A stretch of 64,000 nucleotides of DNA from Cohnella xylanilytica (GCF_014212175.1 NZ_JACJVR010000057.1:1-64000), one strand, 5' to 3'; positions 1 to 8,885 are shown, numbered from the stretch's first letter. Numbers and translations: made by a program. The notes: generated by a model not told the origin, from the letters alone.

Positions 1-723
1 CTGGAAGAGCTGCTGGCGCGGCACGACGAAGCCGCGCTCTCCCTCGAGCACGAGCGCGCGCAGAAGGCGCTGCTCGAGCTGGAGGCGGCGCGCACGGAGC
101 TGCTCGACCGGCGCGGCAGACTGGCCGAGCAGCTGGAGAGGCTGCGCCGCGAGGCCGAAGCCGAAGACCGGCTCTTCGAGCTGGGACAGCTGAACGCCGA
201 GTTCGAGACGCTGGCCGACCGGTACGCCGTCCTGTCGCTCGCTTCGGAGCTGATCCGCCGAACGAAGACGACGTTCGAGGAGGAGCGCCAGCCCGAGGTG
301 CTCCGGCGGGCGTCCCGTTACTTCGCCGAGATGACGGGCGGAGCCTACGCGAGAATCGTCGCGAAGGGAGAAGGGGAAGCGCTGCTGGCCGAGACGAAGG
401 ACCGGAGGACGATCGACGGCTCCTTCCTCAGCCGGGGGACGAAGGAGCAGATGTATCTGGCGCTGCGGTTCGCGCTCGCCGGAGCGACCTCTCCCAGCCA
501 GGCGCTGCCGCTTCTGCTCGACGACCTGTTCGTCCACTTCGACTCCGGCCGGCTCGGCCGAACGGCCCGGGTGCTTGGCGAAGTGGCCGAGGAACGCCAG
601 GTCGTGCTGTTCACGTGCCACGAGCATGTCGCGGACGCGATCCAAGCCGCCCTCCCGCGAGCGGGGATCGTCCGGCTGCTCAGGAGGGAGACCTCGGGCG
701 AAGCTTCCGGTCCCGCCCGATAA
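1..723 (+). CDS. SMC/Rad50-like AAA ATPase, C-terminal part (YhaN-like)
   Basis: The reading frame is open from the first base, so this is the 3' end (240 residues) of a longer gene. The first ~95 residues are a charged, Leu/Glu/Arg-rich coiled coil. Then comes the C-terminal half of an ABC/SMC ATPase head: the signature LSRGTKEQMYLALR, Walker B with D-loop LPLLLDDLFVHFDSGR, and an H-loop-like segment ending in TCHEHV. This order matches YhaN-type proteins, which usually pair with an SbcD/YhaM-like nuclease in DNA repair. The nuclease and Walker A lie outside the window, so the substrate is not shown. Its last 44 bases overlap the convergent YkvI gene. Confidence 0.8.
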   Translation: MEELLARHDEAALSLEHERAQKALLELEAARTELLDRRGRLAEQLERLRREAEAEDRLFELGQLNAEFETLADRYAVLSLASELIRRTKTTFEEERQPEVLRRASRYFAEMTGGAYARIVAKGEGEALLAETKDRRTIDGSFLSRGTKEQMYLALRFALAGATSPSQALPLLLDDLFVHFDSGRLGRTARVLGEVAEERQVVLFTCHEHVADAIQAALPRAGIVRLLRRETSGEASGPAR

Positions 724-1729
724 GCAGCATCCAGCCGAGGCTCAGCATCCCGAACAAGGGGTACAAGGTCGACAGCAGGGGGCCGAACCCGAACTGCCCG
801 GCGGCGAAGCAGAACATGAGCACCCCGAACGTCAGCCAGGCCTTGCTCACGTTCAGCCGCTCCTGCAGCTGCAAGGTCAAGCCGTAAATATCGGCGACCA
901 GCGTCGTGAAGATCTCCATGAAGATGAGGAACACGTAGATGTAATGCACCCAAGGTCCGACCTCGCGGGCGATGCCGCCCATCGGAATGTCGAACTGCTG
1001 AACGCCCGGCATCCGCGACGACAGCGTCACGTGCCCGGCGAGCAGCATCGCCCCGATGCCGAGGCCCCCGAGCCAGGCGCCGCGCCGCAGGACGACCGGG
1101 TCGGCGACGGACGCTCCGAGGGGAACGAGTACCGCCTGCGCCATCGAGAGGTTGAAGGCGGCATACAGGAACGGGGACATCCAGGCCGCCCAAGGCGATT
1201 GGTCCGTCTCGAGCGACAGCCACCGGTCCGATCCCGGGGCTTGCAGCGTATGGACGACGAGCACCGCCGTGAACGCGATCATAACCGGCACGACGATCGT
1301 GTTGACGGTCAGGATGGCGTTCATCCCTTTGCGCAGCAGCAGGAAGCAGACGAACATCGTGAACAGAAGACCGGTCTGATAGCTTAACGAGAGATGTTCG
1401 GAGAAAATCGATCCCGCGCCCGCGAGCATGACGGCGTTGACGCCGAGAAGCACGATCAGCATCAGGTGGCTGACCCACGTCCCCATCCGATCCCCGAACA
1501 GATGCTTGTTCAAGTCTTCGTACGACCGCATCTTCAAGTCGGCGGCGAGCAGCATCATCTTGGCGCCGAGCCAGACGAACAGGATCGTCGAGGCGGCGAT
1601 CATCAGCCCGCCCCAATGGCCGAAGCGGGTGAAGAACTGCATCACCTCCCGCCCGGTCGCGAATCCCGCGCCGACGACGGTGCCGATAAACGTAAACGCG
1701 ATTTGCAAACTACGGCCCCAACGCTTCAT
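680..1729 (-). CDS. YkvI-family multi-pass membrane protein
   Basis: A 349-residue, very hydrophobic protein with about ten membrane segments. It opens with a transporter-like Gly-rich helix (GTVVGAGFATGREVMQFF), typical of the YkvI family, distant relatives of LeuT-fold amino acid transporters. The ATG at 1729 has a GGGAGG ribosome site 7 bases upstream. It is divergent from the ArsB-like gene and convergent with the ATPase gene. Family membership is clear; the substrate is unknown and nothing nearby suggests one. Confidence 0.8.
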   Translation of the reverse strand: MKRWGRSLQIAFTFIGTVVGAGFATGREVMQFFTRFGHWGGLMIAASTILFVWLGAKMMLLAADLKMRSYEDLNKHLFGDRMGTWVSHLMLIVLLGVNAVMLAGAGSIFSEHLSLSYQTGLLFTMFVCFLLLRKGMNAILTVNTIVVPVMIAFTAVLVVHTLQAPGSDRWLSLETDQSPWAAWMSPFLYAAFNLSMAQAVLVPLGASVADPVVLRRGAWLGGLGIGAMLLAGHVTLSSRMPGVQQFDIPMGGIAREVGPWVHYIYVFLIFMEIFTTLVADIYGLTLQLQERLNVSKAWLTFGVLMFCFAAGQFGFGPLLSTLYPLFGMLSLGWMLLIGRDRKLRPRSPS

Positions 1730-1844
1730 AACGGAACCTCCCGAAGCGGTTTGTCCGCCTTCCTCTTCTTAAGCTATGAGAGGAGTCGGACATGCATGAC
1801 TCGGGAGAGCCGGTTAACCGTTCGGGAATTCGGAGAAGATACCT

Positions 1845-3140
1845 TTGACCTTACCATTCACGCTAACCGTATTCATAGCAACTCTCTTCTGCATTATCCG
1901 CAAGCCCCGCCGCTGGCACGAAGCCGCCTTCGCCGCCCCGGCCGCCGCGCTTCTTCTCGCCTTCGGGGTCATCGACCTCGGGGACGCTTCGTATATTTGG
2001 AGCCTGGTCTGGAATGCGACGCTCTCCTTGATCGGGATCATGGCGCTCACGGCGCTTTTGGACGACAACGGTTTTTTCCGTTGGGCGGCCCTGCACGTCG
2101 TTCGCAGATACCATCGCCATCCGCTCCGGCTGCTCGCCGGCTTCGCGGTTCTGTCGTGCCTGATCACGACGTTCTTCAACAACGACGGAACGGTGCTCAT
2201 CATGACGCCGATCGTTCTGGAGGCGACGGCGCTGCTCGGAATGGGGACGAAGGCGAGAATCGCCTTCCTGCTCGGGGTGGGGTTCATGGCGGATACGGCC
2301 AGCGCGACCCTGCTCGTCAGCAATCTGACCAACATTCTGACGTCGGATTACTTCGGCATCTCCTTCGGGGACTACGCCCGGCACATGGCGTTCCCGGGAC
2401 TTGCCGCTTCCGCGGCCACGGTCGCCGTTCTTCTTATCGCGATGAGACGGACGATCGCCCGCGATGCGGCATCCGCTCCGGCCGATCGGGTCTATCCCGA
2501 ACCGATCAGCGCGATTCGCGACCGCGCGCTGTTCGGATGGTCCTGGCTTGCGCTGGCCCTCATTCTGGCCGGGTACCTGCTGTCCGAACGGCTCGGCCTT
2601 CCCGTCTCGTTCATCGCCTGCGGAGGGGCGCTGGCTCTGTGGCTCGCCGGGCTCCTGCGGCGAAGCGTCGACACCGGACGCCTCGTCCGAAGAACGCCTT
2701 GGCTCATCGTCGTCTTCGCCTTGGCGATGAACCTTGTCGTCTACGCCCTTCACGTTCAAGGGGCGACGGATTGGTTCCCGGCTCTGCTCGAACCGATCGC
2801 GCAGGGCGGAACGGCCTCGGCCGTATTCGGCTCGGGCCTGCTGTTCTCGCTGCTCGCGGCGGCGTCGAACAACCTGCCGGCCGTGCTCGTCTCGTCGCTC
2901 TCGATCTCCCAGACGGGAGACCCCGGCGTGCTGCCGTTCGCGAGCCTCATCGGGCTGTCGGTCGGCGCGAAGCTGACGCCGATCGGGTCGCTCGCGACGC
3001 TTCTGTGGCTTGGATTGCTTCGAAGGGACGGAGTGGAGATGACCTGGGGGCAATATCTGAGATACGGGCTGACGCTGACGCTGCCCGTGCTGCTCGTCTC
3101 GCTCGGAGCGCTGTGGCTGCAGACGGCGCTCGGGGGTTAG
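1845..3140 (+). CDS. ArsB/CitM-like ion transporter
   Basis: A 431-residue integral membrane protein with about eleven hydrophobic segments. Conserved-looking core stretches are FFNNDGTVLIMTPIV and LLVSNLTNILTSDYFGISF, the Asn/Thr-rich re-entrant motifs of the ArsB/Ion Transporter superfamily, repeated near the C-terminus as AAASNNLPAVLV. ArsB exports arsenite or antimonite, but relatives move citrate or other anions. There is no arsR, arsC or arsA beside it, so arsenic resistance is only a possibility. The start is a TTG with GGAG about 9 bases upstream. The stop overlaps the stop of the convergent lipoprotein gene by four bases. Confidence 0.75.
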   Translation: MTLPFTLTVFIATLFCIIRKPRRWHEAAFAAPAAALLLAFGVIDLGDASYIWSLVWNATLSLIGIMALTALLDDNGFFRWAALHVVRRYHRHPLRLLAGFAVLSCLITTFFNNDGTVLIMTPIVLEATALLGMGTKARIAFLLGVGFMADTASATLLVSNLTNILTSDYFGISFGDYARHMAFPGLAASAATVAVLLIAMRRTIARDAASAPADRVYPEPISAIRDRALFGWSWLALALILAGYLLSERLGLPVSFIACGGALALWLAGLLRRSVDTGRLVRRTPWLIVVFALAMNLVVYALHVQGATDWFPALLEPIAQGGTASAVFGSGLLFSLLAAASNNLPAVLVSSLSISQTGDPGVLPFASLIGLSVGAKLTPIGSLATLLWLGLLRRDGVEMTWGQYLRYGLTLTLPVLLVSLGALWLQTALGG

Positions 3141-3820
3141 CCCGTCTCGCCGATCAGCTTGACCGACAAGACGTTCTGCGTGGACGGGTCCAGGTCGATC
3201 TTGACCATTCCGCCGGCCACGCTCTTCGACAAGACGCGGGATTCGGACGTGAAGGGAACGCCGAGTCCCTCCGCCGCCCGTTCGCCGCCGCCGCCGATTC
3301 GAATGCCCTCCAGACCCGTCGAAGCGGAGGGAGAAGCGACCTCGACGAAGACGACCGAGCCGTTCGGCGCGAATCCTACGCTGATGCCCTCGTATTCCTG
3401 GATGCGGACGGAGCCGTCGCCTTCCGGCAATTCGTACTGCTGCAAGGGGGCGCCGAGCTTGTCCGCCACGGCTTCGCCGCTCATGCCGAGGCCGATGCCC
3501 GCGAGCGTCGGATGCTCGGAGTCGAAGGGAGCGTCGTCGTCGCCGGCTTCCTCTTCCTTACCGCCCGGTTCGGCGCCCGCCGCGTCGACCCCGGGTTTGC
3601 CGTGATCCGGGACGGCCGTTCCGGAGGAGGAAGGAGCCGTCATCGGCGAGGCGGCCGGAGTGGCCGACGAAGGAGGGGGCGGACTGCTCCGCACGATTCC
3701 CGCCGCGGACGAAGGATCGGCGGAAGTTCCCCCATGGCCCGCGCTAGAGCATGCGGCCAGCGAAGCGGCCAGAACGAACGCGCCGACCGCTCTTGCGGCC
3801 GTCATGGACGACAGGTGCAT
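3137..3820 (-). CDS. Putative lipoprotein of unknown function
   Basis: A 227-residue protein. The ATG at 3820 is chosen over an upstream start because GGAGGG lies 7 bases before it and it gives a clean lipoprotein signal peptide with lipobox LAAC (SLAACSS). A Ser/Pro/Ala-rich linker of about 80 residues follows, with an acidic patch, then a folded C-terminal domain starting near LAGIGLGMSGEAVADKLG. That domain resembles the small repeat domains of secreted Bacillales proteins that measure as SmpA/YjgB-like folds, but I cannot name a family. It is probably anchored to the outer face of the membrane. Confidence 0.7.
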   Translation of the reverse strand: MHLSSMTAARAVGAFVLAASLAACSSAGHGGTSADPSSAAGIVRSSPPPPSSATPAASPMTAPSSSGTAVPDHGKPGVDAAGAEPGGKEEEAGDDDAPFDSEHPTLAGIGLGMSGEAVADKLGAPLQQYELPEGDGSVRIQEYEGISVGFAPNGSVVFVEVASPSASTGLEGIRIGGGGERAAEGLGVPFTSESRVLSKSVAGGMVKIDLDPSTQNVLSVKLIGETG

Positions 3821-4063
3821 CGGACATCCCTCCTTTCCGCTTTTTCTATTATTTAGGACTAATTCACATCCCCAAAAGTTTCGGTCCCCGTACGACACTT
3901 ATCGAAAGGGTTCTTAAGACTCAGGGATTAAGAGGGACGTTGGGACTATAGTACCTGCCCGGCCGGCCGCGTCTCGGAGGGGCGAATCGGCGTCGAATCC
4001 GGTTGCGCGGACGGCGGGGATTATGATACGTTATACGGAAAAGAATGGACGGTGAAGAGCGGC

Positions 4064-4633
4064 ATGGATATTTTAAAGGAAAGAATTCTCCGGGAAGCGA
4101 CGGTCGTCAACTCGGGCGTACTTAAGCTCGATTCGCTCCTCAACCATGGAGTCGACCCCCAGCTGACGATGGAGATGGGCAAGGAATTCGCCAGACGGTT
4201 CGGAGACGAGCACGTGACGAAGGTGATCACGGTGGAATCCTCGGGCATCCCGGTCGCGTTCGCCACCGCGCTTACGCTCGGGGTCCCGCTCGTGTTCGCG
4301 CGCCGGAAGAAGACGCTGCTCGGAGACGCGGACGCCTATATCGAGAGGGTGCCTTCGTTCACGAAGGGGATCGTGACGGATCTGATCGTCTCCCGGCATC
4401 TGCTGGACTCCCAGGACTCGGTCTTGTTCATCGACGACATTATCGCCAACGGCGATGCCGCGAGAGGGCTTCTCAAGATCGTCGAGCAATCCGGCGCGAA
4501 GGTCGCCGGCATCGGCATCGTGCTCGAGAAGTCGTTCCAGGCGGGCGGGAAGGCGCTTCGGGAGCTCGGCTACAAGTTCGAGTCCCTCGTCAAGATCTCG
4601 TCGCTCGAGGACAATTCGATCACGTTCGAATAG
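4064..4633 (+). CDS. xpt: Xanthine phosphoribosyltransferase
   Basis: A 189-residue protein that converts xanthine plus PRPP to XMP in purine salvage. The N-terminus MDILKERIL fits the family start, so ATG 4064 is preferred over GTG 4052, although neither has a strong ribosome site. The PRPP-binding loop reads VLFIDDIIANGDA, and the family segments TVESSGIPVAFATALTLGVPLVFARR and KKTLLG are present. In Bacillus xpt is followed by pbuX and preceded by a purine riboswitch; here neither is visible. The upstream ~150 bases contain no recognisable aptamer core, so regulation may be by PurR or constitutive. Confidence 0.9.
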   Translation: MDILKERILREATVVNSGVLKLDSLLNHGVDPQLTMEMGKEFARRFGDEHVTKVITVESSGIPVAFATALTLGVPLVFARRKKTLLGDADAYIERVPSFTKGIVTDLIVSRHLLDSQDSVLFIDDIIANGDAARGLLKIVEQSGAKVAGIGIVLEKSFQAGGKALRELGYKFESLVKISSLEDNSITFE

Positions 4634-4747
4634 CCCGGAATCGGCATCGGGAACGTTTCCCAAGCCCAATGTGGGACCGCGTCTCTTTTCGGATATGCGT
4701 TCCATGCATTATAATAGGGTTATTCGCAGAGGGGAGGCGAGCAGGAT

Positions 4748-5077
4748 ATGGCCAACAACGTTAACCTGTCGGAAGAGTACTTCGCGAACAAATTGGACGA
4801 AGCCAAACTCCATTTCGAGCGCGCGCTCGACTGCAAGCACACCGAATTCGACGATCTGTATCCATACATGATCGAGCATCCGCAATTTTTCTGGTACAAA
4901 CGTTACGTCGCCTGGTCCGAGCTGCTGACGATCGTGAAGCTGTGCGAGGATCTCGAGCTTCCGTGGACGGAGCGGTTCACGGAGCGTCAAGCCGAATACG
5001 TTCGCAATCGCGTCATGTCCAGCAAGGTTCTCGACTACTGGTACGAGACGAACGAGACGCGGGAGCATGTCGGGTAA
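4748..5077 (+). CDS. Conserved small acidic protein, unknown
   Basis: A 109-residue soluble protein, rich in Glu, Tyr and Trp, with no signal peptide or membrane segment. GGGAGG lies about 10 bases before the ATG. It starts 114 bases after xpt and is followed by another small cytoplasmic protein on the same strand, so the three could share a transcript. The helical composition (SEEYFANKLDEAKLHFERAL) suggests an all-alpha fold. I do not recognise a family. Confidence 0.65.
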   Translation: MANNVNLSEEYFANKLDEAKLHFERALDCKHTEFDDLYPYMIEHPQFFWYKRYVAWSELLTIVKLCEDLELPWTERFTERQAEYVRNRVMSSKVLDYWYETNETREHVG

Positions 5078-5187
5078 CCGAAGCGATCCGCTATTCCAAG
5101 AACCCGCCCGGGCGCCTGAATGGTCCGGAGCGGGTTCTGCTTCATCTACGCGAGATAACCGCCGTGAGCGATAAGGGGAAGGATACG

Positions 5188-5400
5188 ATGACCGAGGAAC
5201 AATTGGACAAGTACCGGCTCGAGGGGACGAAGGTTCGCGTCGTGCGCGACGCGCTCGAGATGAACGACGTCGTCGGCTTCGTCGTCGCCTGGGACGACGA
5301 GAGCGTGCTGATCCGCCGGCCGAACCGCCGAGTCGTCAAGCTGAAGCGCGATTACGTCATGGTGGAGGCGAGCGCCCCGCGCCCGACGCTTGAGCTATAA
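5188..5400 (+). CDS. Small conserved protein, possible Sm/SH3-like barrel
   Basis: A 70-residue protein with ATG at 5188 and GGGGAAGGA 5-6 bases upstream. The sequence alternates hydrophobic and charged residues in the manner of five beta strands (TKVRVVRDALEMNDVVGFVV, DDESVLIRRPNRRVVKLKRD), which suggests a small beta-barrel such as an Sm-like or Tudor-like fold. No function can be assigned. A start at 4942 in the same frame is unlikely because it would overlap the preceding gene. Confidence 0.6.
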   Translation: MTEEQLDKYRLEGTKVRVVRDALEMNDVVGFVVAWDDESVLIRRPNRRVVKLKRDYVMVEASAPRPTLEL

Positions 5401-5483
5401 GGCCCTGACGATGGCAAGCCAGACGAAGCCCTGCGGCTTCGGCGAACCCGTATTAACTGAAAATTAGAACTTCCCCGGATCGC

Positions 5484-5513
5484 TTGACTTCATTTCCGGC
5501 CGCGTGCTAATAT
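5484..5513 (+). promoter_or_regulatory. SigA-type promoter of tRNA-Leu (copy 1)
   Basis: TTGACT (5484-5489), an 18-base gap, then TAATAT (5508-5513), about 70 bases before the tRNA. The second tRNA-Leu copy has a very similar arrangement. Confidence 0.55.
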
Positions 5514-5582
5514 AAGACTCGTGATTGCGACGGACAAGCCCGCCGACAGCGGCGACAACGGCGATTCGAAGCAAGACGATAT

Positions 5583-5670
<88 letters not shown>

Positions 5671-5684
5671 ATATTACGAATGAG

Positions 5685-5721
5685 GCCCTGCAGAGCATCT
5701 CTGCAGGGCATTTTATTTTTT
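5685..5721 (+). terminator. Intrinsic terminator after tRNA-Leu copy 1
   Basis: An 11-bp perfect stem (GCCCTGCAGAG / CTCTGCAGGGC) with a 3-base loop, followed by a T-rich tract. Confidence 0.85.
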
Positions 5722-5808
5722 CTCAGCCGCCGAACGTAGCCGCTTGTATGCTTCCTGTTCTTATTCAGCCGTTCCTCATGAACGAAGGTAGAAGCTCTAT
5801 CAGGCCGC

Positions 5809-6222
5809 TTAATCGGATGAGCCGGCGTGCCATGTCTTTAGCATCTCTTGGGCTTTAATCGGATCTTCCATCAGCAGAGTCCGATACTCCAGCATCTTGT
5901 TCAGGATGTCCAGCATTTGGTCGTATTCTTCCTTCTTGCTCTCGATCTCCTTCTTCTTGCCGCGAATCCAATCAATAATTTGCTGATTCGTGCGCGCATT
6001 GTTGTCGAGGTCCTGCAAGACTCCCTTCAGTTCAGCCAGCGAACAGCCGATGGACTGGAACTTCTTGACGAGCTTCAACCGCTCGACAGCCTCTTCCGAA
6101 TAGTTGCGGTAGTTATTGCTTTCCCGCCGGACGTGCCGATCGTCCAGCAAGCCTTCCTTTTCATAATAGCGGATCGTATGGATCGTTAATCCCATCCTGT
6201 CCGCCAGTTCCTGAATTTTCAT
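5809..6222 (-). CDS. MerR-family transcriptional regulator
   Basis: A 137-residue protein. The N-terminal winged helix-turn-helix starts MKIQELADRMGLTIHTIRYY and contains the family's IRYYEKEGLL segment. The MerR second-helix region runs to about residue 75, followed by a long coiled-coil dimerisation helix (residues ~80-120). There are no Cys clusters, so this is an organic-ligand type rather than a metal sensor. It is divergent from the NAD(P)-binding epimerase at 6320. The shared 97-base gap holds a promoter with the 19-base spacer that MerR proteins act on, so it very probably controls that gene. Confidence 0.9.
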   Translation of the reverse strand: MKIQELADRMGLTIHTIRYYEKEGLLDDRHVRRESNNYRNYSEEAVERLKLVKKFQSIGCSLAELKGVLQDLDNNARTNQQIIDWIRGKKKEIESKKEEYDQMLDILNKMLEYRTLLMEDPIKAQEMLKTWHAGSSD

Positions 6223-6247
6223 GAACCCTCTCTCTCCTTTGGACCGC

Positions 6248-6278
6248 TTGCCCTAGAGTTCACTTCATAGTTTATGCT
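6248..6278 (+). promoter_or_regulatory. MerR-type promoter with 19-bp spacer and operator
   Basis: TTGCCC (6248-6253) and TATGCT (6273-6278) are 19 bases apart, the overlong spacing typical of MerR-activated promoters. The spacer holds the imperfect dyad CTAGAGTTCACTTCATAG. It points toward the epimerase gene at 6320. Confidence 0.6.
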
Positions 6279-6319
6279 TAACTTGTATAAAAAGTCAACT
6301 CATGAAGGAGGCTATCAGG

Positions 6320-7165
6320 ATGCATGTTTTTGTTACGGGAGCAACCGGGTATGTCGGTTCCGCCGTCGTCCGGGAGCTGATCGGCGCGGGACATACGGTG
6401 ACGGGGCTTTGCCGTTCGGAAGAGAGAGCCGCGGGATTAAAGGCGGCCGGAGCCGAAGCGGTGTACGGTACGCTGGACGATCTCGATACGCTGGGCAGAG
6501 CCGCCGCGGCTGCGGACGGCACGATTCATCTGGCGTTCACCAACGACTTTTCCGACTTCGAAGGCGCGCTGGCATTGGATTTGCGAGCCGTTGAAGCCAT
6601 GGGAGCGGCGCTTGAGGGCTCCGGCAAGCCGTTCATTACGACGGCTCACGCCAACGGACATGCCGTGGATCAAGCGGTGCTCGCCATGGCGGAGCGGGGC
6701 GTTCGGGCATCGATCGTCTTGCTTGCGCCTTCCGTGCACGGCGAAGGCGATAAGGGATTTGTGCCGATGATGATCGACATCGCCCGAGCGAAGGGCTTCG
6801 CCGCCTATATCGGCGACGGAACGAATCGCTGGCCGGCGGTTCACCGCCTGGATGCGGCGGTTCTGTACCGACTGGCGCTGGAATCCGCCCCGGCGGGCTC
6901 GCGGCTGCTTGGCGCCGGCGACGAAGGCATTCCGCTCCGCGAGATCGCCGCGGTCATCGGGCGGCATTTGAACGTGCCGGCGGTCAGCCTGACGCCTGAA
7001 GAAGCGGCCAATCATTTCGGCTTTCTAGGCGCCATTGCGGCAATGGACCTCACTGGCTTGTACAATGCCGCGCAGGCGAGTCTGGCCACGCGGGAGCTTC
7101 TGGGCTGGAAGCCGATGCAGCCCGGTCTGATCGCCGATCTCGAACAAGGGCATTATTTTGCATAA
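6320..7165 (+). CDS. NAD(P)-binding sugar epimerase/dehydratase-like protein (extended SDR)
   Basis: A 281-residue protein. The ATG at 6320 is supported by AAGGAGG 8 bases upstream; the ATG at 6302 would swallow this site. The N-terminal Rossmann motif is VTGATGYVGSAVVRELI (GxxGxxG), followed by an Arg-rich cofactor-phosphate region (CRSEERAAGL) that suggests NADP(H). The usual YxxxK is not obvious, as in the NmrA-like and atypical SDR groups. It is probably a stress or quinone/aldehyde oxidoreductase controlled by the divergent MerR protein. The substrate is unknown. Confidence 0.85.
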   Translation: MHVFVTGATGYVGSAVVRELIGAGHTVTGLCRSEERAAGLKAAGAEAVYGTLDDLDTLGRAAAAADGTIHLAFTNDFSDFEGALALDLRAVEAMGAALEGSGKPFITTAHANGHAVDQAVLAMAERGVRASIVLLAPSVHGEGDKGFVPMMIDIARAKGFAAYIGDGTNRWPAVHRLDAAVLYRLALESAPAGSRLLGAGDEGIPLREIAAVIGRHLNVPAVSLTPEEAANHFGFLGAIAAMDLTGLYNAAQASLATRELLGWKPMQPGLIADLEQGHYFA

Positions 7166-7260
7166 AAAAAAGAGGATTCGCGGTAATCGGTTGAGGAAGA
7201 TTCAACGTCCAAACAAATGGCTGCGAGCGTCAGCGCGATCGACCGAATCAGCCAAAGACA

Positions 7261-7305
7261 AGGCAGCCCGAAGGTCCCGCTGCGGACTTTAGGGCTGCCT
7301 TTTTC
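7261..7305. terminator. Bidirectional terminator between epimerase and methyltransferase
   Basis: A 9-bp stem AGGCAGCCC / GGGCTGCCT with a 22-base insert and a T-tract on the + side. It lies between convergent genes. Confidence 0.7.
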
Positions 7306-7308
7306 CTC

Positions 7309-8016
7309 TTATTTGACGGCCGAGATCAGGACGGAAGCCGTTCGCCGGCGGTACTTGTTCAGCAGCCGGACGTTGTCGTAAAGCATCTGGATGGCGGCGG
7401 GGTCGCGGTACAGGAGGGGATCGACTTCCTGGGCCGGGTCCGTATCCTTCGCGGGGGCGAAGCCGTCCCGGATGAGCGATACCCGGATTCGGCGGAACCG
7501 GCAGCGCCGCGCCAAGCCTTCCCATTCCCGCGCCGTCCGCAGGTGGCGCAAGCCGTAGAACGCGGCCAGATCGCGGCATTGGGCCGGCTTCGTGCGTCTA
7601 ACGAAGGCCAGCTCGCGATCCAGCAGCCGTCCGTTCGGCCTCAGCACCCGGTTGTATTCGCGGAATGCCCGATCGCCCTCGACGAACACGCTGACGGATT
7701 CCACGAAGACCAGATCGAACGACCCGTCGGGAAAAGGAAGGGAGGCCGCGTCGCCGAAGGCGAAGCGTACCCGGCTCCCGGTTCGCAACGCGCGCCTCTT
7801 CGCCTTCTCCAGCATGGCCGGATTGCGGTCCACGGCGGTGACGTCGCAGCCTAGCCGCGCCAAGTGGCAAGCGGATCTTCCGGTGCCGCACCCGACTTCC
7901 AGCACGCGCGCCCCGGACGGAAGGCGGATCCGGCTAAGCAGCCGCCTCGTCGCCTCGAAGCCGCCGGGGTGGGCGCTTCCCTCCCCCGCTCGCGCCAACA
8001 GATCATGGTAATCCAA
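7309..8016 (-). CDS. Class I SAM-dependent methyltransferase
   Basis: A 235-residue protein. The TTG at 8016 (MDYHDLLARAGEGSAHPGG) is chosen because GGAAGGAGG lies 12 bases upstream and the N-terminus then looks like a complete small methyltransferase; the ATG at 8115 has no ribosome site. SAM-binding motif I is VLEVGCGTGRSACHLA, with an acidic residue after beta-2 (VTAVDRN) and motif II/III region FDLVFVESVSVF. The target could be a small molecule or a rRNA base. It has no partner gene, so the role stays open. Confidence 0.85.
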   Translation of the reverse strand: MDYHDLLARAGEGSAHPGGFEATRRLLSRIRLPSGARVLEVGCGTGRSACHLARLGCDVTAVDRNPAMLEKAKRRALRTGSRVRFAFGDAASLPFPDGSFDLVFVESVSVFVEGDRAFREYNRVLRPNGRLLDRELAFVRRTKPAQCRDLAAFYGLRHLRTAREWEGLARRCRFRRIRVSLIRDGFAPAKDTDPAQEVDPLLYRDPAAIQMLYDNVRLLNKYRRRTASVLISAVK

Positions 8017-8173
8017 GGGCCTCGCCTTCCTCCTTCCCGATCGAAGCTTGCGATTGTTAGACGAATTCATCGGAATAATAGGCGATCGAACAGGCCGAAT
8101 CGCGGAGGCGGCCATATTTTAACCAAGGGAAGGGGAGGAGAACACCAGCCCCCCGAAGAAAGGAGGGGATCGC

Positions 8174-8479
8174 TTGTATCCCATTTCTCCCATTTGCGCC
8201 GAGACCGTTACCCCTCATATCGGGAGGCGCGTCTGCGTCGTGATGAACGACGGAGTCCGACACGTCGGATTCCTTCGCGGCATCGATGGCGGCAAACTCT
8301 ATTTGGAACCGGACGAGGGCTTGACGCTGGCGTCGGTGAAGAACCGTCCTCGCAAAAGTCCGAAACGAGGGAAGGCCCGTACCAGCGCGCTATGGGGATA
8401 TCCTTTCGGTTGGGGATTCGCCGCATTCGACATCGCTCTGATCGCCACGCTGTTCTTGCTCCCGTTCTTTTTCATCTGA
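8174..8479 (+). CDS. Small Sm-like protein with C-terminal membrane helix (spore-cluster)
   Basis: A 101-residue protein starting at TTG 8174 with AGGAGGGG 5 bases upstream. Residues ~14-45 (GRRVCVVMNDGVRHVGFLRG, IDGGKLYLEP) look like an Sm-type beta barrel. A basic linker (residues ~58-70) leads to one membrane helix near the C-terminus (FDIALIATLFLLPFFF). The same core occurs in the gene at 11980 (GQPVCVELRDGSRYVGYI). The next genes are YjcZ-type spore peptides, so a role in the spore envelope is likely but inferred. Confidence 0.65.
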   Translation: MYPISPICAETVTPHIGRRVCVVMNDGVRHVGFLRGIDGGKLYLEPDEGLTLASVKNRPRKSPKRGKARTSALWGYPFGWGFAAFDIALIATLFLLPFFFI

Positions 8480-8542
8480 ATGAACGTCAGCGGATGCATG
8501 ACCGCAAGCCATCCGACTCCGCACGGACAGGTGGTGATAGGT

Positions 8543-8665
8543 ATGGGTTACGCGGTTGGTGGAGCTGCCAGCTGTGCAGGCTACGGAATGGGCGCAGCAG
8601 CGTTCGCTCTGGTGCTGTTCATTCTGCTCGTCATCATTCTTCGCGCCGGATACGGAGGCTACTAA
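8543..8665 (+). CDS. YjcZ-family sporulation peptide, copy 1
   Basis: A 40-residue peptide. The start MGYAVGG at 8543 follows AGGTGGTGAT. It is a Gly/Ala-rich head followed by one hydrophobic helix (FALVLFILLVIILRAGYGGY), the hallmark of YjcZ/YhaJ-like peptides that accumulate in spores or bind membranes. The second copy 40 bases downstream is nearly identical in its last 27 residues. Confidence 0.8.
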   Translation: MGYAVGGAASCAGYGMGAAAFALVLFILLVIILRAGYGGY

Positions 8666-8705
8666 TCCGACGCCTTCCTCATCCTACGGACAGGTGGTGA
8701 TAAGT

Positions 8706-8819
8706 ATGGGATACCCGGTTGGCGGCGGCGCCGGCTACGGCATGGGAGCGGCCGCGTTCGCTCTGGTACTGTTCATTCTGCTCGTCATCATTCTGCGCGC
8801 GGGCTACGGAGGCTACTAA
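8706..8819 (+). CDS. YjcZ-family sporulation peptide, copy 2
   Basis: A 37-residue tandem paralogue of the preceding peptide. MGYPVGGG at 8706 follows the same ACAGGTGGTGAT leader, showing that the duplication unit includes the ribosome site. The hydrophobic C-terminal helix is identical. The reading frame that runs through both copies from 8556 is not the gene. Confidence 0.8.
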   Translation: MGYPVGGGAGYGMGAAAFALVLFILLVIILRAGYGGY

Positions 8820-8885
8820 GATCCGGAGTCGTCTAAGCGTCGGCCGACGGACGATTCCCGGACCGGGAGTCGTCCTTCCGCCTCG

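Noticed and set aside
3900-4060. Purine riboswitch before xpt
   Set aside because: Searched for the conserved aptamer core and flanking stem; neither is present.
8113-8121. Sigma-K -10 box CATATTTTA before the first Sm-like gene
   Set aside because: The -10 word fits, but I found no -35 at proper spacing, so it is not listed as a promoter.
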